In this document: piece by piece, positions 8,667 through 16,675 of the stretch
Layout of the letters: the number at the start of each line of letters is the position of its first letter
Numbering within the stretch: position 1 is the stretch's first letter
From: an uncultured Lachnospiraceae bacterium
GTDB lineage: Bacteria > Bacillota > Clostridia > Lachnospirales > Lachnospiraceae
Direction: 5' to 3'
NCBI GenBank assembly: GCA_945868305.1
Contig: CAMBKU010000013.1
Coordinates: 1 to 48,674 of the forward strand
DNA: 48,674 bases
The notes under the pieces: model-generated
Databases searched by the model: none
Told to the model about the DNA's origin: nothing
What the model saw: only the letters and a program-made list of their open reading frames with translations
Translations under genes and position numbers: made by a program

Positions 8667-9851
8667 CTACTTATTTATTTCATCGAACAGCTCTGCTATC
8701 CTTCTAATTCCTTCTTCTATCATATCCTTAGAAGCATTCGTATAATTTAACCGCATTGTGTTCGCTTCCCTTCCATCTGTATAGAATGGATTGCCCGGCA
8801 CAAACGCAACCTTTTTTAAAAGTGCTTTTTCAAACAATTCGTTGGCACTTTGTCCTTCCGGTAACGTTGCCCAGATAAACATACCACCTTTAGGTCTGGT
8901 AAACCTTACCTCTTTCGGAAAATATGTTTCCATTGCCTGAATCATAGTCTCACACTGTTCTTTATATAACTTTCTTATTTTGTTTATATGATCCTGTATA
9001 TCATTATGCGTTACATAATCCCATATGCAATACTGTGCAAAAATGTTAGAATGCAAATCAGCCGCTTCTTTTGCAGTATTCACATACTTACGAAGCTTTT
9101 CATCCTTAATAATCATAAAACCAAGACGCATTCCCGGTGTAACTATCTTTGAAAAGGTCCCAAGCAGAATACTTTCTTCTAGTCCATCCTTGCTAATATA
9201 TCCGTTTACTTTTCCGGTAAAGCTCAATTCTCCATATGGATCGTCCTCCACCAGAATGCAATGATATTTTCTCGCCAGTTCCAGTACTGCTGCCCTTTTC
9301 TCCTCGGAATAGGTAAGCCCTGTAGGATTTTGGAAATTCGGAATCAGATAGGCAAATTTTACCTTTTCGTTCTTTAATATTTCCTCAAAATAACTAATAT
9401 CCGGTCCATCCTCCAAAAGTGGTACTCCACAAAAGTTTGGCTGATACTGTGAAAATGCCTGGATTGCTCCAAGATATCCCGGTTCTTCCAACAATACTGC
9501 ATCTCCCTCATTAATCAAAACCTTTCCAATTAAATCGAGCGCCTGTTGAGATCCTGTTGTAATAATAATATCATCCGGTTCTATCTCAAGATGATATTGA
9601 TTCCTGTATTTGTCCGCAATATATTCCCGCAAGGATAAAAGTCCTGCTGTCGTGGCATATTGAAAGACATGGCTTCCATACTCTGCAATTACCCTATTCA
9701 TTGATTCCTGCAATGCTTGCCGTGGAAAAGAAATCGGATTCGGCAATCCTCCTGCAAAGGAAATCACATCGTCCCTTTCCGCTGCCTTCAAAATCCCTCT
9801 GATAAAAGATGGTGGTGTGTTCTTAATTCTCTCCGATACAATATTGTTCAT
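8667..9851 (-). CDS. PLP-dependent aminotransferase (MocR-type/2-aminoadipate-like, fold type I)
   Basis: This 394-residue class I/II aminotransferase begins with the FAGGLPNPISFP motif typical of the LysN/2-aminoadipate transaminase group and lacks a DNA-binding domain. Visible landmarks are TTGSQQALDL (cofactor phosphate loop), NFQNPTG, EDDPYGEL and GTFSKIVTPGMRLG, whose Lys would form the PLP Schiff base. The substrate may be an aromatic or branched amino acid or 2-aminoadipate, and sequence does not decide. It is divergently transcribed from a MocR regulator 154 bases away, which probably controls it. The ATG at 9851 fits the conserved N-terminus. Confidence 0.88.
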   Translation of the reverse strand: MNNIVSERIKNTPPSFIRGILKAAERDDVISFAGGLPNPISFPRQALQESMNRVIAEYGSHVFQYATTAGLLSLREYIADKYRNQYHLEIEPDDIIITTGSQQALDLIGKVLINEGDAVLLEEPGYLGAIQAFSQYQPNFCGVPLLEDGPDISYFEEILKNEKVKFAYLIPNFQNPTGLTYSEEKRAAVLELARKYHCILVEDDPYGELSFTGKVNGYISKDGLEESILLGTFSKIVTPGMRLGFMIIKDEKLRKYVNTAKEAADLHSNIFAQYCIWDYVTHNDIQDHINKIRKLYKEQCETMIQAMETYFPKEVRFTRPKGGMFIWATLPEGQSANELFEKALLKKVAFVPGNPFYTDGREANTMRLNYTNASKDMIEEGIRRIAELFDEINK

Positions 9852-9946
9852 AAAATCCCCTGCCTTTCTTGATATACAACTGGTTCAGAGCTAAATTCGT
9901 ATACGCTTCGCTCTGAATAATTAGATTGTACTCTTGCAAAACGGTA

Positions 9947-9968
9947 CATACAATTATAAAATTGTATG
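9947..9968 (+). promoter_or_regulatory. 22-base inverted repeat in the MocR/aminotransferase intergenic region
   Basis: CATACAATT (9947-9955) and AATTGTATG (9960-9968) are perfect arms around ATAA. A further ATTGTA lies at 9925-9930. The position, 38 bases before the MocR start and about 100 bases from the aminotransferase start, suits an operator used by the MocR protein on both genes. Confidence 0.6.
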
Positions 9969-10005
9969 CAAGACAATATTATCAAACAAAAAAAAGGAGA
10001 AAATT

Positions 10006-11391
10006 ATGCCTGTAAATTCCTTTCAGAATTATCCCATGAGCTGGAAGCCCACACTAGATGCCAATAATCAAAAGCCAATCTATATTTATCTTGCAGATAC
10101 TCTGGAACAAGATATTTTTAGTGGCAAATTAACACCTGGAACCAAACTTCCACCGCAAAGAGAACTTGCCGATTATCTTGACATTAACCTAAGCACTGTT
10201 ACAAGAGCCTTCAAGCTTTGCGAGCAACGGGGGCTTATTTGCAGTGTCGTGGGAAATGGCACCTACATTTCTTCGGATGCTGCATCAAACAGCCTGCTTA
10301 TGTTAAATAACCCCAATCAGAATATCATTGAAATGGGTGCAATTCTGCCTAACATAGAAATCAATAAATATGTATCCTCTTACCTTCAGGATATGTCAAC
10401 GGAACCCGATTTTTATAAACTTCTGCAATATGGAACAATTGAATATGATGATTTGCAAATTCGTGCCGCCCAAAAATGGCTGTCCTTTTTTTCAATTTCA
10501 TCTTCCAAAAAACAAATTTTATTTAGTACCGGAAGCCAGAACGGTATTTTCGCAGTTCTTGCTTCTCTTTTCCAGTCAGGCGACCGCATTGCAACCATGC
10601 CGACTACCTATCCGGGACTTAAGGTTGCTGCCAAAATACTCGGTATTCATCTGATTCCGCTTCATTTAGACAACGGGGAGATAACAGAAGAAGTTTTAAG
10701 ATACGCATGTAACACGCAAAACGTCAAAGGCTTTTATTTTATTCCTGATTTTCATAATCCAACCTCGGAACTTCTTTCCGTTCCAACCAGGGAACTGATT
10801 GCAGATTTTTGCGAAAAAGAAAAGAAACCCTGTATCGAAGATGCTATCTACAGCCTTTTTATGCCAACTCCCCCGGCACCGATTTGTTCTTTTGCACCCA
10901 CTCAAGGTATTTTCATATCAAGTACCTCCAAAACTCTGGCTCCGGGACTCCGCCTCGCTGTTATTCATGCCCCAGAAGTTCTTTATCCTACTATTAAAGA
11001 AACGCTCTATGGCATGCAGATTGCCCCTCCTGCTCTTTTGATGCAGCTATTTACCAGAATTCTCCTGTCTGGACGCTTTGATGAAATCCGCAGACTTCGT
11101 ATCAAAGATGTAGAAGAACGAAACAAGATTTTTGATGAAATAATAAAAGACTGTGAAAATATCGGAAATTCTCACAGTCCCATTCGCTGGATTACCTTAT
11201 CCAAACATATCTCCCCAACACAGTTTGAAGCCTTAGCATTGTCCCATAATCTCCAGATATATAGTGCCGACCGCTTTACCGTAGGCTCTGAGCCGATACC
11301 AAACGCAATTCGTGTCTCACTGATATCCGCCCAACAAATAAATGTCTACAAAGAGGGCTTACAGATTCTGCAAAAACTGCTTCATTCCTGA
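10006..11391 (+). CDS. MocR-family regulator (GntR winged helix fused to aminotransferase fold)
   Basis: Residues 20-90 hold a GntR winged helix (IYIYLADTLEQDIFSGKLTPG, then PPQRELADYLDINLSTVTRAF) and the remaining 360 residues a fold type I aminotransferase domain with FSTGSQNGI, IPDFHNPTS and STSKTLAPGLRL, whose Lys would bind PLP. The reading frame is open back to 9934, but the ATG at 10006 has AAAGGAG directly upstream, so that start is chosen, giving 461 residues. MocR proteins sense PLP or amino compounds and act on the adjacent divergent gene; here that is the aminotransferase. A stem-loop terminator follows. Confidence 0.88.
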   Translation: MPVNSFQNYPMSWKPTLDANNQKPIYIYLADTLEQDIFSGKLTPGTKLPPQRELADYLDINLSTVTRAFKLCEQRGLICSVVGNGTYISSDAASNSLLMLNNPNQNIIEMGAILPNIEINKYVSSYLQDMSTEPDFYKLLQYGTIEYDDLQIRAAQKWLSFFSISSSKKQILFSTGSQNGIFAVLASLFQSGDRIATMPTTYPGLKVAAKILGIHLIPLHLDNGEITEEVLRYACNTQNVKGFYFIPDFHNPTSELLSVPTRELIADFCEKEKKPCIEDAIYSLFMPTPPAPICSFAPTQGIFISSTSKTLAPGLRLAVIHAPEVLYPTIKETLYGMQIAPPALLMQLFTRILLSGRFDEIRRLRIKDVEERNKIFDEIIKDCENIGNSHSPIRWITLSKHISPTQFEALALSHNLQIYSADRFTVGSEPIPNAIRVSLISAQQINVYKEGLQILQKLLHS

Positions 11392-11426
11392 TTGTCCGCT
11401 TTACAAACAGCATCCACAAACACAAT

Positions 11427-11457
11427 AAAAAACCACCGTGTGCGCCGGTGGTTTTAA
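11427..11457 (+). terminator. Terminator of the MocR gene
   Basis: AAAACCACCG (11429-11438) pairs perfectly with CGGTGGTTTT (11446-11455) around a seven-base loop. The T run is short (four), so read-through into the downstream 29-codon ORF is possible. Confidence 0.7.
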
Positions 11458-11471
11458 AAGGGGGAGAGTTT

Positions 11472-11561
11472 ATGAAAAAGTTTTATTCCATCACTGATTT
11501 CCTTTCAAGTGATGCTTATATAATATCTGCAATTTGTGAACTTCTTATGTCTCTCCCTTGA
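11472..11561 (+). CDS. Possible 29-residue peptide with strong ribosome site
   Basis: An ATG at 11472 opens 29 codons ending with TGA at 11559-11561. The peptide starts MKKFYSITDFLSSD and has a hydrophobic centre (AYIISAICELLM). A near-perfect ribosome site, GGGGGAGAG, lies five to thirteen bases before it. It lies just after the MocR terminator hairpin and points toward mecA, which is on the opposite strand. I do not recognise a family. The strong initiation site argues for translation; the shortness and absence of comparison keep this tentative. It could instead be part of a structured RNA. Confidence 0.4.
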   Translation: MKKFYSITDFLSSDAYIISAICELLMSLP

Positions 11562-11614
11562 AAAAAATGTGAACTTTCTGCATAAAATCTGTAACAAATC
11601 CGTAAAGCCTGATT

Positions 11615-12376
11615 TTATAAATTCTGCAAATGACAGAGTGCCTGCTCCGGCAGGATACATCTGCCATGCTCCTCAATCTCTCTGGCTCTCGAATCTCCTA
11701 AAAGGAATGATTTTCCGTACTCGGAAGCCTGCAGACAAAGAGCTGCCATTTCTTCCCTGCCAACCTCTGTTGTATCGAGAAGAAGCGCATACTCTGCACC
11801 ATTCTTATAAAAACTTTCCTTCCGGAACTGAAAACCCATAAAATGTCTACAAAACCGCACTGCATGATCCACAGATTGGAAAAAAACTGTAAGCATCCGG
11901 TTATCCGGCAAAGCCGTCATTTCCCCTGACTTTTTACTTTTCTTTTCCTGATCTGTCTTCTGACTGCCATCTTTTTGTTTCTCACGCAGTTCCTCCAGCA
12001 ATACGGAAAAAGCGTCAGCCTGATTCTGCCCGGTCATTTCACGTATTTCATCGACACGATCCGTATCTAACAGCCCTTCCTCTTCCATCATATCCTTCAA
12101 ATGATCCAGGGCACGATCCATGCCGATATTCTCTGCCTTATCCGAAAACGTAAACACAATATCATGGTTCGGTAAAAAAGCTGCCTGGACAGCCTGAATA
12201 CCAGAGGTCATCTTAAAGCCGATTTCCTCCTCTGCCATATCTACGACCTCATTCAAAAATTCCTGCGCTTTATCACCATTTTTAATCAGGTCCTCTATCT
12301 TAAGTCCGCGTTCTTCTATCTCGTTCTGCGAAACAATACATCTCACCGTACTCTTATCTACTCGTTTAAATCTCAT
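11615..12376 (-). CDS. mecA: Adaptor protein MecA (ClpC adaptor)
   Basis: MecA delivers substrates to the ClpCP protease. The N-terminal substrate-binding domain begins MRFKRVDKSTVRC and contains FLNEVVDMAEEEIGF; an acidic/charged linker (about residues 125-150, rich in KEKQKDGSQKTDQEKK) follows, then the ClpC-binding C-terminal domain with VFFQSVDHAVRFC and LLLDTTEVG. At 253 residues it is slightly longer than Bacillus MecA, mainly from the linker. The gene is monocistronic, with no clear terminator after it. No clpC lies in the window. Confidence 0.9.
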   Translation of the reverse strand: MRFKRVDKSTVRCIVSQNEIEERGLKIEDLIKNGDKAQEFLNEVVDMAEEEIGFKMTSGIQAVQAAFLPNHDIVFTFSDKAENIGMDRALDHLKDMMEEEGLLDTDRVDEIREMTGQNQADAFSVLLEELREKQKDGSQKTDQEKKSKKSGEMTALPDNRMLTVFFQSVDHAVRFCRHFMGFQFRKESFYKNGAEYALLLDTTEVGREEMAALCLQASEYGKSFLLGDSRAREIEEHGRCILPEQALCHLQNL

Positions 12377-12538
12377 AATAACTCTCTTTCATGATAAAAT
12401 TCTTTTCATAACTCTTTTATCCTGATTTTCTGATTTTATTATTATATCACAAACCTGATCAATTCATCTACGTAATTATTGCAAAACATGAAAAAATTTA
12501 CCTTCCATACCTGCCGTCTACAGTTTCCTTTGGATGAA

Positions 12539-12582
12539 CAAAAAAGACCATTGCACAAACAATCGAGCATGCGCAATGGCCT
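12539..12582 (-). terminator. Terminator of pta
   Basis: On the minus strand GGCCATTGCGC pairs with the complementary arm ending TGCAATGGTC, followed by TTTTTTG. The hairpin begins ten bases past the pta stop codon. Confidence 0.85.
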
Positions 12583-12590
12583 TTGCTTTT

Positions 12591-13574
12591 TTATGCTAAA
12601 GCTGCTGTAATAATTGCCATTGAATATACCTCGGAAGCATTACATCCACGGGATAAATCGTTAATCGGTGCATTTAAACCTAAAAGTATCGGTCCGTATG
12701 CATCAAAATTACCAAGACGCTGTGCAATCTTATATCCGATATTTCCTGCATTGATATCCGGGAAAATAAAGGTGTTTGCATGTCCTGCCACCTCAGATTC
12801 CGGGCATTTCGTGCGGGCAACCCGTGGGGAAACCGCAGCATCAAACTGCATCTCACCCTCAATCGGAAGATCCGGATATTTTGCTTTTGCTTTCTTTGCT
12901 GCGTTACGCATCTTATCTACATCCTCACCCTTACCGGAACCAAATGTAGAGTAGCTTAAAAATGCAACTTTCGGGTCAACACCGAAAATCTTTGCACACT
13001 CTGCGGACTCTCCTGCAATTTCTACTAATTCGTCCTCTGTCGGATGAATATTGATGGCACAGTCGCTCATTGCCATAACCTCATTCTCTCCTGTAGCTGC
13101 CGGACGTACCAGTATAAAGCAGGAAGATACGATGCTGTTGCCTGGTTTGGTCTTAATAAGCTGCAATGCCGGACGTACTGTATCTGCGGTAGAATATGTA
13201 GCACCGCCGAGCAATGCATCTGCAATTCCCATTTTTACTAACATAGTTCCAAAATAATTTGCCTGAGAAAGGATTCCTCTTGCCTGCTCCGGTGTTACAC
13301 CCTTGGATTTACGAAGTTCGCAGAACAAATCTACCATCTCATCAAAACGGTCGAAATTCTTTGGATTTACAATTTCTGCACCACGGATATTAAAGCCGCT
13401 CTCTGCCGCAGCATCATATACCTCATCCGGGTCGCCGACTAAGATCGGCTGAAGGAAATTACTTGCGAGAAGTCTGGAAGCAGCCTCTAAAATACGGGGA
13501 TCTGTTCCCTCTGTAAATACGATTTTTTTCGGATTCTTTTTCAAGATATCGATTAACTGACCAAAACCAAACAT
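12591..13574 (-). CDS. pta: Phosphate acetyltransferase
   Basis: Pta converts acetyl-CoA and phosphate to acetyl phosphate and CoA, the step before ATP-yielding acetate formation. This is the short, single-domain clostridial type (327 residues). Landmarks are IVFTEGTDPRILEAA, NYFGTMLVKMG, GGATYSTADTVRPALQ and STFGSGKGEDVDK with the C-terminal PILLGLNAPINDLSRG motif, all well conserved. Acetate kinase normally follows pta in this group, but a terminator immediately after the stop and mecA next show that ackA is not here. The ATG is preceded by AGGAGAG. Confidence 0.95.
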   Translation of the reverse strand: MFGFGQLIDILKKNPKKIVFTEGTDPRILEAASRLLASNFLQPILVGDPDEVYDAAAESGFNIRGAEIVNPKNFDRFDEMVDLFCELRKSKGVTPEQARGILSQANYFGTMLVKMGIADALLGGATYSTADTVRPALQLIKTKPGNSIVSSCFILVRPAATGENEVMAMSDCAINIHPTEDELVEIAGESAECAKIFGVDPKVAFLSYSTFGSGKGEDVDKMRNAAKKAKAKYPDLPIEGEMQFDAAVSPRVARTKCPESEVAGHANTFIFPDINAGNIGYKIAQRLGNFDAYGPILLGLNAPINDLSRGCNASEVYSMAIITAALA

Positions 13575-13645
13575 AATATTTTCTCTCCTATTCTATCAAA
13601 TATGATATTCATTCAATGTACTTATTCTATACCCATTTTGGACAC

Positions 13646-13677
13646 AAAACAATACGTTCCATGTATTTTTCACGGAA
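13646..13677 (-). terminator. Weak candidate terminator after sfsA
   Basis: On the minus strand GTTCCGTG and CATGGAAC form a seven-of-eight stem followed by GTATTGTTTTG. It follows the sfsA stop by about 15 bases and precedes pta. The mismatch and interrupted T run make this tentative. Confidence 0.4.
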
Positions 13678-13690
13678 CAAAAAAATATTT

Positions 13691-14356
13691 TCAGAGTTCC
13701 CTTTCCTGGTCAATTTCAAGCGTATCCTCCGTAACACGGCAGCCCAGTGCGAGCACTTTTACCCCCGCCTGCCCTGCCTTATGCAACGCCTCCGCAAATT
13801 CCGGATGCATTGTCGCATTCGGTCTTACTTCAGCTACTCCTTCCATCTGAATGACAAAGGCCACAATACACTGATAGCCTTCTTTTTTTGCCCGTATCAA
13901 TTCATGCAGATGCTTTACTCCCCGCTCTGTGGGCGCATCTGGGAAATAACCAATTCCATCTATTTCCAACGTGCAGCCCTTAATCTCCATCAGGTATTTT
14001 TCTTCTCCTTTTTCCATATAAAAATCTATTCTGGAATCACCGTATACATATTCCGGTTTCACAAAGGTATAATCCTGTTTTTTAAGCCATTCCGCTACAA
14101 CCTTATTTGGTGCCTGGCTGTCAATATTTACCCAGCCAAGCGCCTCTTTGTATACACCAATCAAATCATATTTTGTCTTTCGTTCCGGATTGTCCGACCG
14201 CTGCAGCATCACATTTGCTTCCGGCAGCAGCAGTTCTGTGCATCGCCCGGTATTTTTCACATGAACAGTCTCTATTTCGCCGTCAATCCTTACTTTGGCA
14301 AGAAAACGGTTCGGACGGCTGATAAAAGTTCCGCCCACAATATTTTGATACTGCAT
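13691..14356 (-). CDS. sfsA: SfsA family DNA/RNA nuclease-like protein
   Basis: SfsA was named as a sugar-fermentation stimulation protein; it has an OB-fold N-terminus and a PD-(D/E)XK nuclease-like core. Visible motifs are FLAKVRIDGEIETVHVKNTGRC near residues 19-40, then SRIDFYMEKG and EIKGCTLEIDGIGYFPDAPTERG, which hold the D-(E)xK site, and the end CRVTEDTLEI. The length of 221 residues is normal. It begins 21 bases after nrdD, so the two are probably co-transcribed; the physiological link is unknown. Confidence 0.92.
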   Translation of the reverse strand: MQYQNIVGGTFISRPNRFLAKVRIDGEIETVHVKNTGRCTELLLPEANVMLQRSDNPERKTKYDLIGVYKEALGWVNIDSQAPNKVVAEWLKKQDYTFVKPEYVYGDSRIDFYMEKGEEKYLMEIKGCTLEIDGIGYFPDAPTERGVKHLHELIRAKKEGYQCIVAFVIQMEGVAEVRPNATMHPEFAEALHKAGQAGVKVLALGCRVTEDTLEIDQEREL

Positions 14357-14377
14357 AGCCTATTCTCCTGTCTTCGT

Positions 14378-16537
14378 TTATAAATGCATCACCCGTTCCC
14401 TGATTTCCTGCGTCCTGCCCTGATTCCAGAACTGTGTGCCAATGTAACCGCAGGTTCTTCTTGCAACGTTCATGGTATCCTCATCCCTGTTCCCGCAATT
14501 CGGACATTCCCAGACCAGCTTGCCCGCATCATCCGTAACAATCTGGATTTCTCCGTCATATCCGCATTTCTGACAGTAATCGCTCTTGGTATTTAATTCC
14601 GCATACATGATATTGTCGTAAATAAACTTCATGACATCCAAAACTGCCGGAATATTATTCTGCATATTCGGAACCTCCACATAGCTTACCGCCCCTCCAG
14701 TGGAAAGTGCCTGAAACTGAGACTCAAATTTTAGCTTGGAAAATGCGTCAATATCCTCTTTAACATTTACATGGTAACTGTTGGTAATATAGCTCTTGTC
14801 CGTAATTCCTTCAATGATTCCAAAACGCTTCTGTAAGCATTTTGCAAATTTGTATGTGGTGCTCTCAATCGGCGAACCGTAAATACTGAATCCAATATTC
14901 GTCTCCTCACACCATTTATCACACGCCTCATTCATATGCTCCATAACCTTTAAGGCAAAAGGTGTTGCCTCCGGATCTGTATGCGATTTCCCCGTCATAT
15001 AGCGGACACATTCATACAGTCCTGCATAGCCAAGTGAGATTGTAGAATATCCTCCGTAAAGCAGCTTATCGATGGTTTCTCCTTTTTTCAGTCTCGCCAA
15101 TGCGCCATACTGCCAGAGAATCGGTGCTGCATCAGAAAGCGTTCCCTTTAAGCGGTTATGACGGCACATCAATGCCCGGTAACACAACTCCAGCCTCTCA
15201 TCAAAAATTTCCCAGAACTTCTTCTCATCTCCACCGGAAGAAAGCGCAACATCCACCAGATTGATGGTGACAACACCCTGATTAAAACGTCCATAAAATT
15301 TATATTTTCCGTTTTCATCCTTCCATACGCTGAGTGCGCTGCGGCAGCCCATGACTGGAAAACAGTTGCCCTCCTTTAATTCCTTCATTTTTTTCTCTGA
15401 AATATAATCCGGCACCATGCGCTTTGCGGTACATTTTGCCGCAAGTTCCGTCAGATAAAAATACGGTGTACCTTCCGTGACATTATCTTCTTCCAATACA
15501 TATAAAAGCTTTGGAAATGCCGGCGTAATCCAGACGCCTTTTTCATTCTTCACGCCTTCATAGCGCTGTTTTAACATTTCCTCGATAATCATTGCAAGGT
15601 CTTTTTTCTCCCGCTCATCTTTCGCCTCATTCAAATACATAAAAATCGAAAGGAACGGAGCCTGCCCGTTGGTCGTCATCAGAGTAATTACCTGATACTG
15701 AATGGTCTGTACACCCTTATTGATCTCTTTTCTCAAACGCCGCTCTACGATTTCCTCCATAACCTCTTTATCCGGCACCTGCGGAAGAAGCTTTGATTCC
15801 TCCTCTACTTCTTTTCTTATTTTTTCCCGGGAAACATTGACAAAAGGCGCCAGATGCGCGAGGCTGATACTCTGTCCGCCATACTGATTGCTTGCTACCT
15901 GAGCGATAATCTGCGTTGCAATGTTGCAGGCCGTAGAGAAACTGTGAGGCTTTTCTATCAGAGTCTCACTGATAACTGTACCATTCTGAAGCATGTCCTC
16001 TAAATTCACCAAATCACAGTTATGCATATGCTGTGCGTAATAATCCGAATCGTGAAAATGGATAATCCCCTGACGATCCGCCTCCACAATATCCGGCGGC
16101 AGCAACAGCCTTCTTGTAAGATCTTTACTGACCTCACCCGCCATATAATCCCTCTGAACGCTGTTTACTGTCGGGTTTTTATTGGAATTTTCCTGTTTGA
16201 TTTCCTCACTGTTACACTCAATCAGCGTTAAAATGCGATTGTCCGTCGTATTTGCCTTCCGCACCAAAGAGCGCTCATAACGGTATATAATATAATTTTT
16301 TGCAACCGCAAACGCTCCCGTAGAAATAATCTGTTTTTCCACCATATCCTGTATTTCTTCCACAGACACTGCCCGTCCGAGCTTCTGGCATTTATACTGA
16401 ATAAAATCCGCAATATCGCAAATCTGTTCTTTACTCAAACGATTTCCTTCCGTTGCATCATTTGCTTTGGTAATTGCGGTTATAACCTTCTCCTGATCAA
16501 AATCTTCTTCTGAACCATTTCGTTTTGTAATTCTCAT
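14378..16537 (-). CDS. nrdD: Anaerobic ribonucleoside-triphosphate reductase
   Basis: NrdD reduces NTPs to dNTPs using a glycyl radical and works only without oxygen. The N-terminal ATP-cone (MRITKRNGSEEDFDQEKV onward) provides allosteric control. The C-terminus has a four-cysteine zinc site (CQKCG near residue 646 and CPNCG near 664) and the glycyl radical segment RRTCGYIGTQFWNQGR near 689-704. At 719 residues it is full length. The activating radical-SAM enzyme NrdG is not adjacent, since sfsA follows. The divergent neighbour is a Crp/Fnr-type regulator and the intergenic palindromes suggest control by it. Confidence 0.96.
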   Translation of the reverse strand: MRITKRNGSEEDFDQEKVITAITKANDATEGNRLSKEQICDIADFIQYKCQKLGRAVSVEEIQDMVEKQIISTGAFAVAKNYIIYRYERSLVRKANTTDNRILTLIECNSEEIKQENSNKNPTVNSVQRDYMAGEVSKDLTRRLLLPPDIVEADRQGIIHFHDSDYYAQHMHNCDLVNLEDMLQNGTVISETLIEKPHSFSTACNIATQIIAQVASNQYGGQSISLAHLAPFVNVSREKIRKEVEEESKLLPQVPDKEVMEEIVERRLRKEINKGVQTIQYQVITLMTTNGQAPFLSIFMYLNEAKDEREKKDLAMIIEEMLKQRYEGVKNEKGVWITPAFPKLLYVLEEDNVTEGTPYFYLTELAAKCTAKRMVPDYISEKKMKELKEGNCFPVMGCRSALSVWKDENGKYKFYGRFNQGVVTINLVDVALSSGGDEKKFWEIFDERLELCYRALMCRHNRLKGTLSDAAPILWQYGALARLKKGETIDKLLYGGYSTISLGYAGLYECVRYMTGKSHTDPEATPFALKVMEHMNEACDKWCEETNIGFSIYGSPIESTTYKFAKCLQKRFGIIEGITDKSYITNSYHVNVKEDIDAFSKLKFESQFQALSTGGAVSYVEVPNMQNNIPAVLDVMKFIYDNIMYAELNTKSDYCQKCGYDGEIQIVTDDAGKLVWECPNCGNRDEDTMNVARRTCGYIGTQFWNQGRTQEIRERVMHL

Positions 16538-16563
16538 TTTTGTCCATCTCCTTCTATCGATAG

Positions 16564-16605
16564 ATTATAATGACCTGCTTTTTCTTTCTCAGTTGCATTT
16601 GCAAC
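16564..16605 (-). promoter_or_regulatory. nrdD promoter with Crp/Fnr-like site at -41.5
   Basis: A perfect -10 TATAAT (16564-16569 on the minus strand) has no recognisable -35 box. Instead the palindrome GTTGCATTTGCAAC (16592-16605) is centred at 16598.5, which is 41.5 bases upstream of a start placed seven bases after the -10. That is the classic class II Crp/Fnr activator position. The start site is assumed, not measured. Confidence 0.6.
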
Positions 16606-16621
16606 AACTCTGTTATATAAT
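16593..16621 (+). promoter_or_regulatory. Promoter of the Crp/Fnr-type regulator gene
   Basis: TTGCAT (16593-16598) and TATAAT (16616-16621) are exactly 17 bases apart. The -35 box lies inside the GTTGCATTTGCAAC palindrome, so occupancy of that site would block this promoter while favouring nrdD. Confidence 0.65.
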
Positions 16622-16641
16622 ACAATATATTGTATTATATA
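16614..16641. promoter_or_regulatory. 28-base perfect AT-rich palindrome
   Basis: The 28 bases are a perfect inverted repeat without spacer, centred on ATACAATATATTGTAT. The core resembles the published NrdR-box pattern (ACAcwATATwTwGtgt), although NrdR boxes usually occur as tandem pairs and only one is seen. It overlaps the -10 region of the regulator gene. Confidence 0.6.
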
Positions 16642-16675
16642 TGTATTTTACTCACTATATATAAGGAGTTTATTC

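Noticed and set aside
9934-10005. Upstream extension of the MocR gene to 9934
   Set aside because: It covers the palindromic operator and has no ribosome site, whereas ATG 10006 has AAAGGAG.
12377-12590. Extra gene between mecA and pta
   Set aside because: No open frame with ribosome site was found; the stretch holds the pta terminator and AT-rich upstream DNA of mecA.
13616-14383. 255-codon open frame opposite sfsA
   Set aside because: It mirrors sfsA on the other strand, has no ribosome site and its product is aromatic and low-complexity like a shadow frame.
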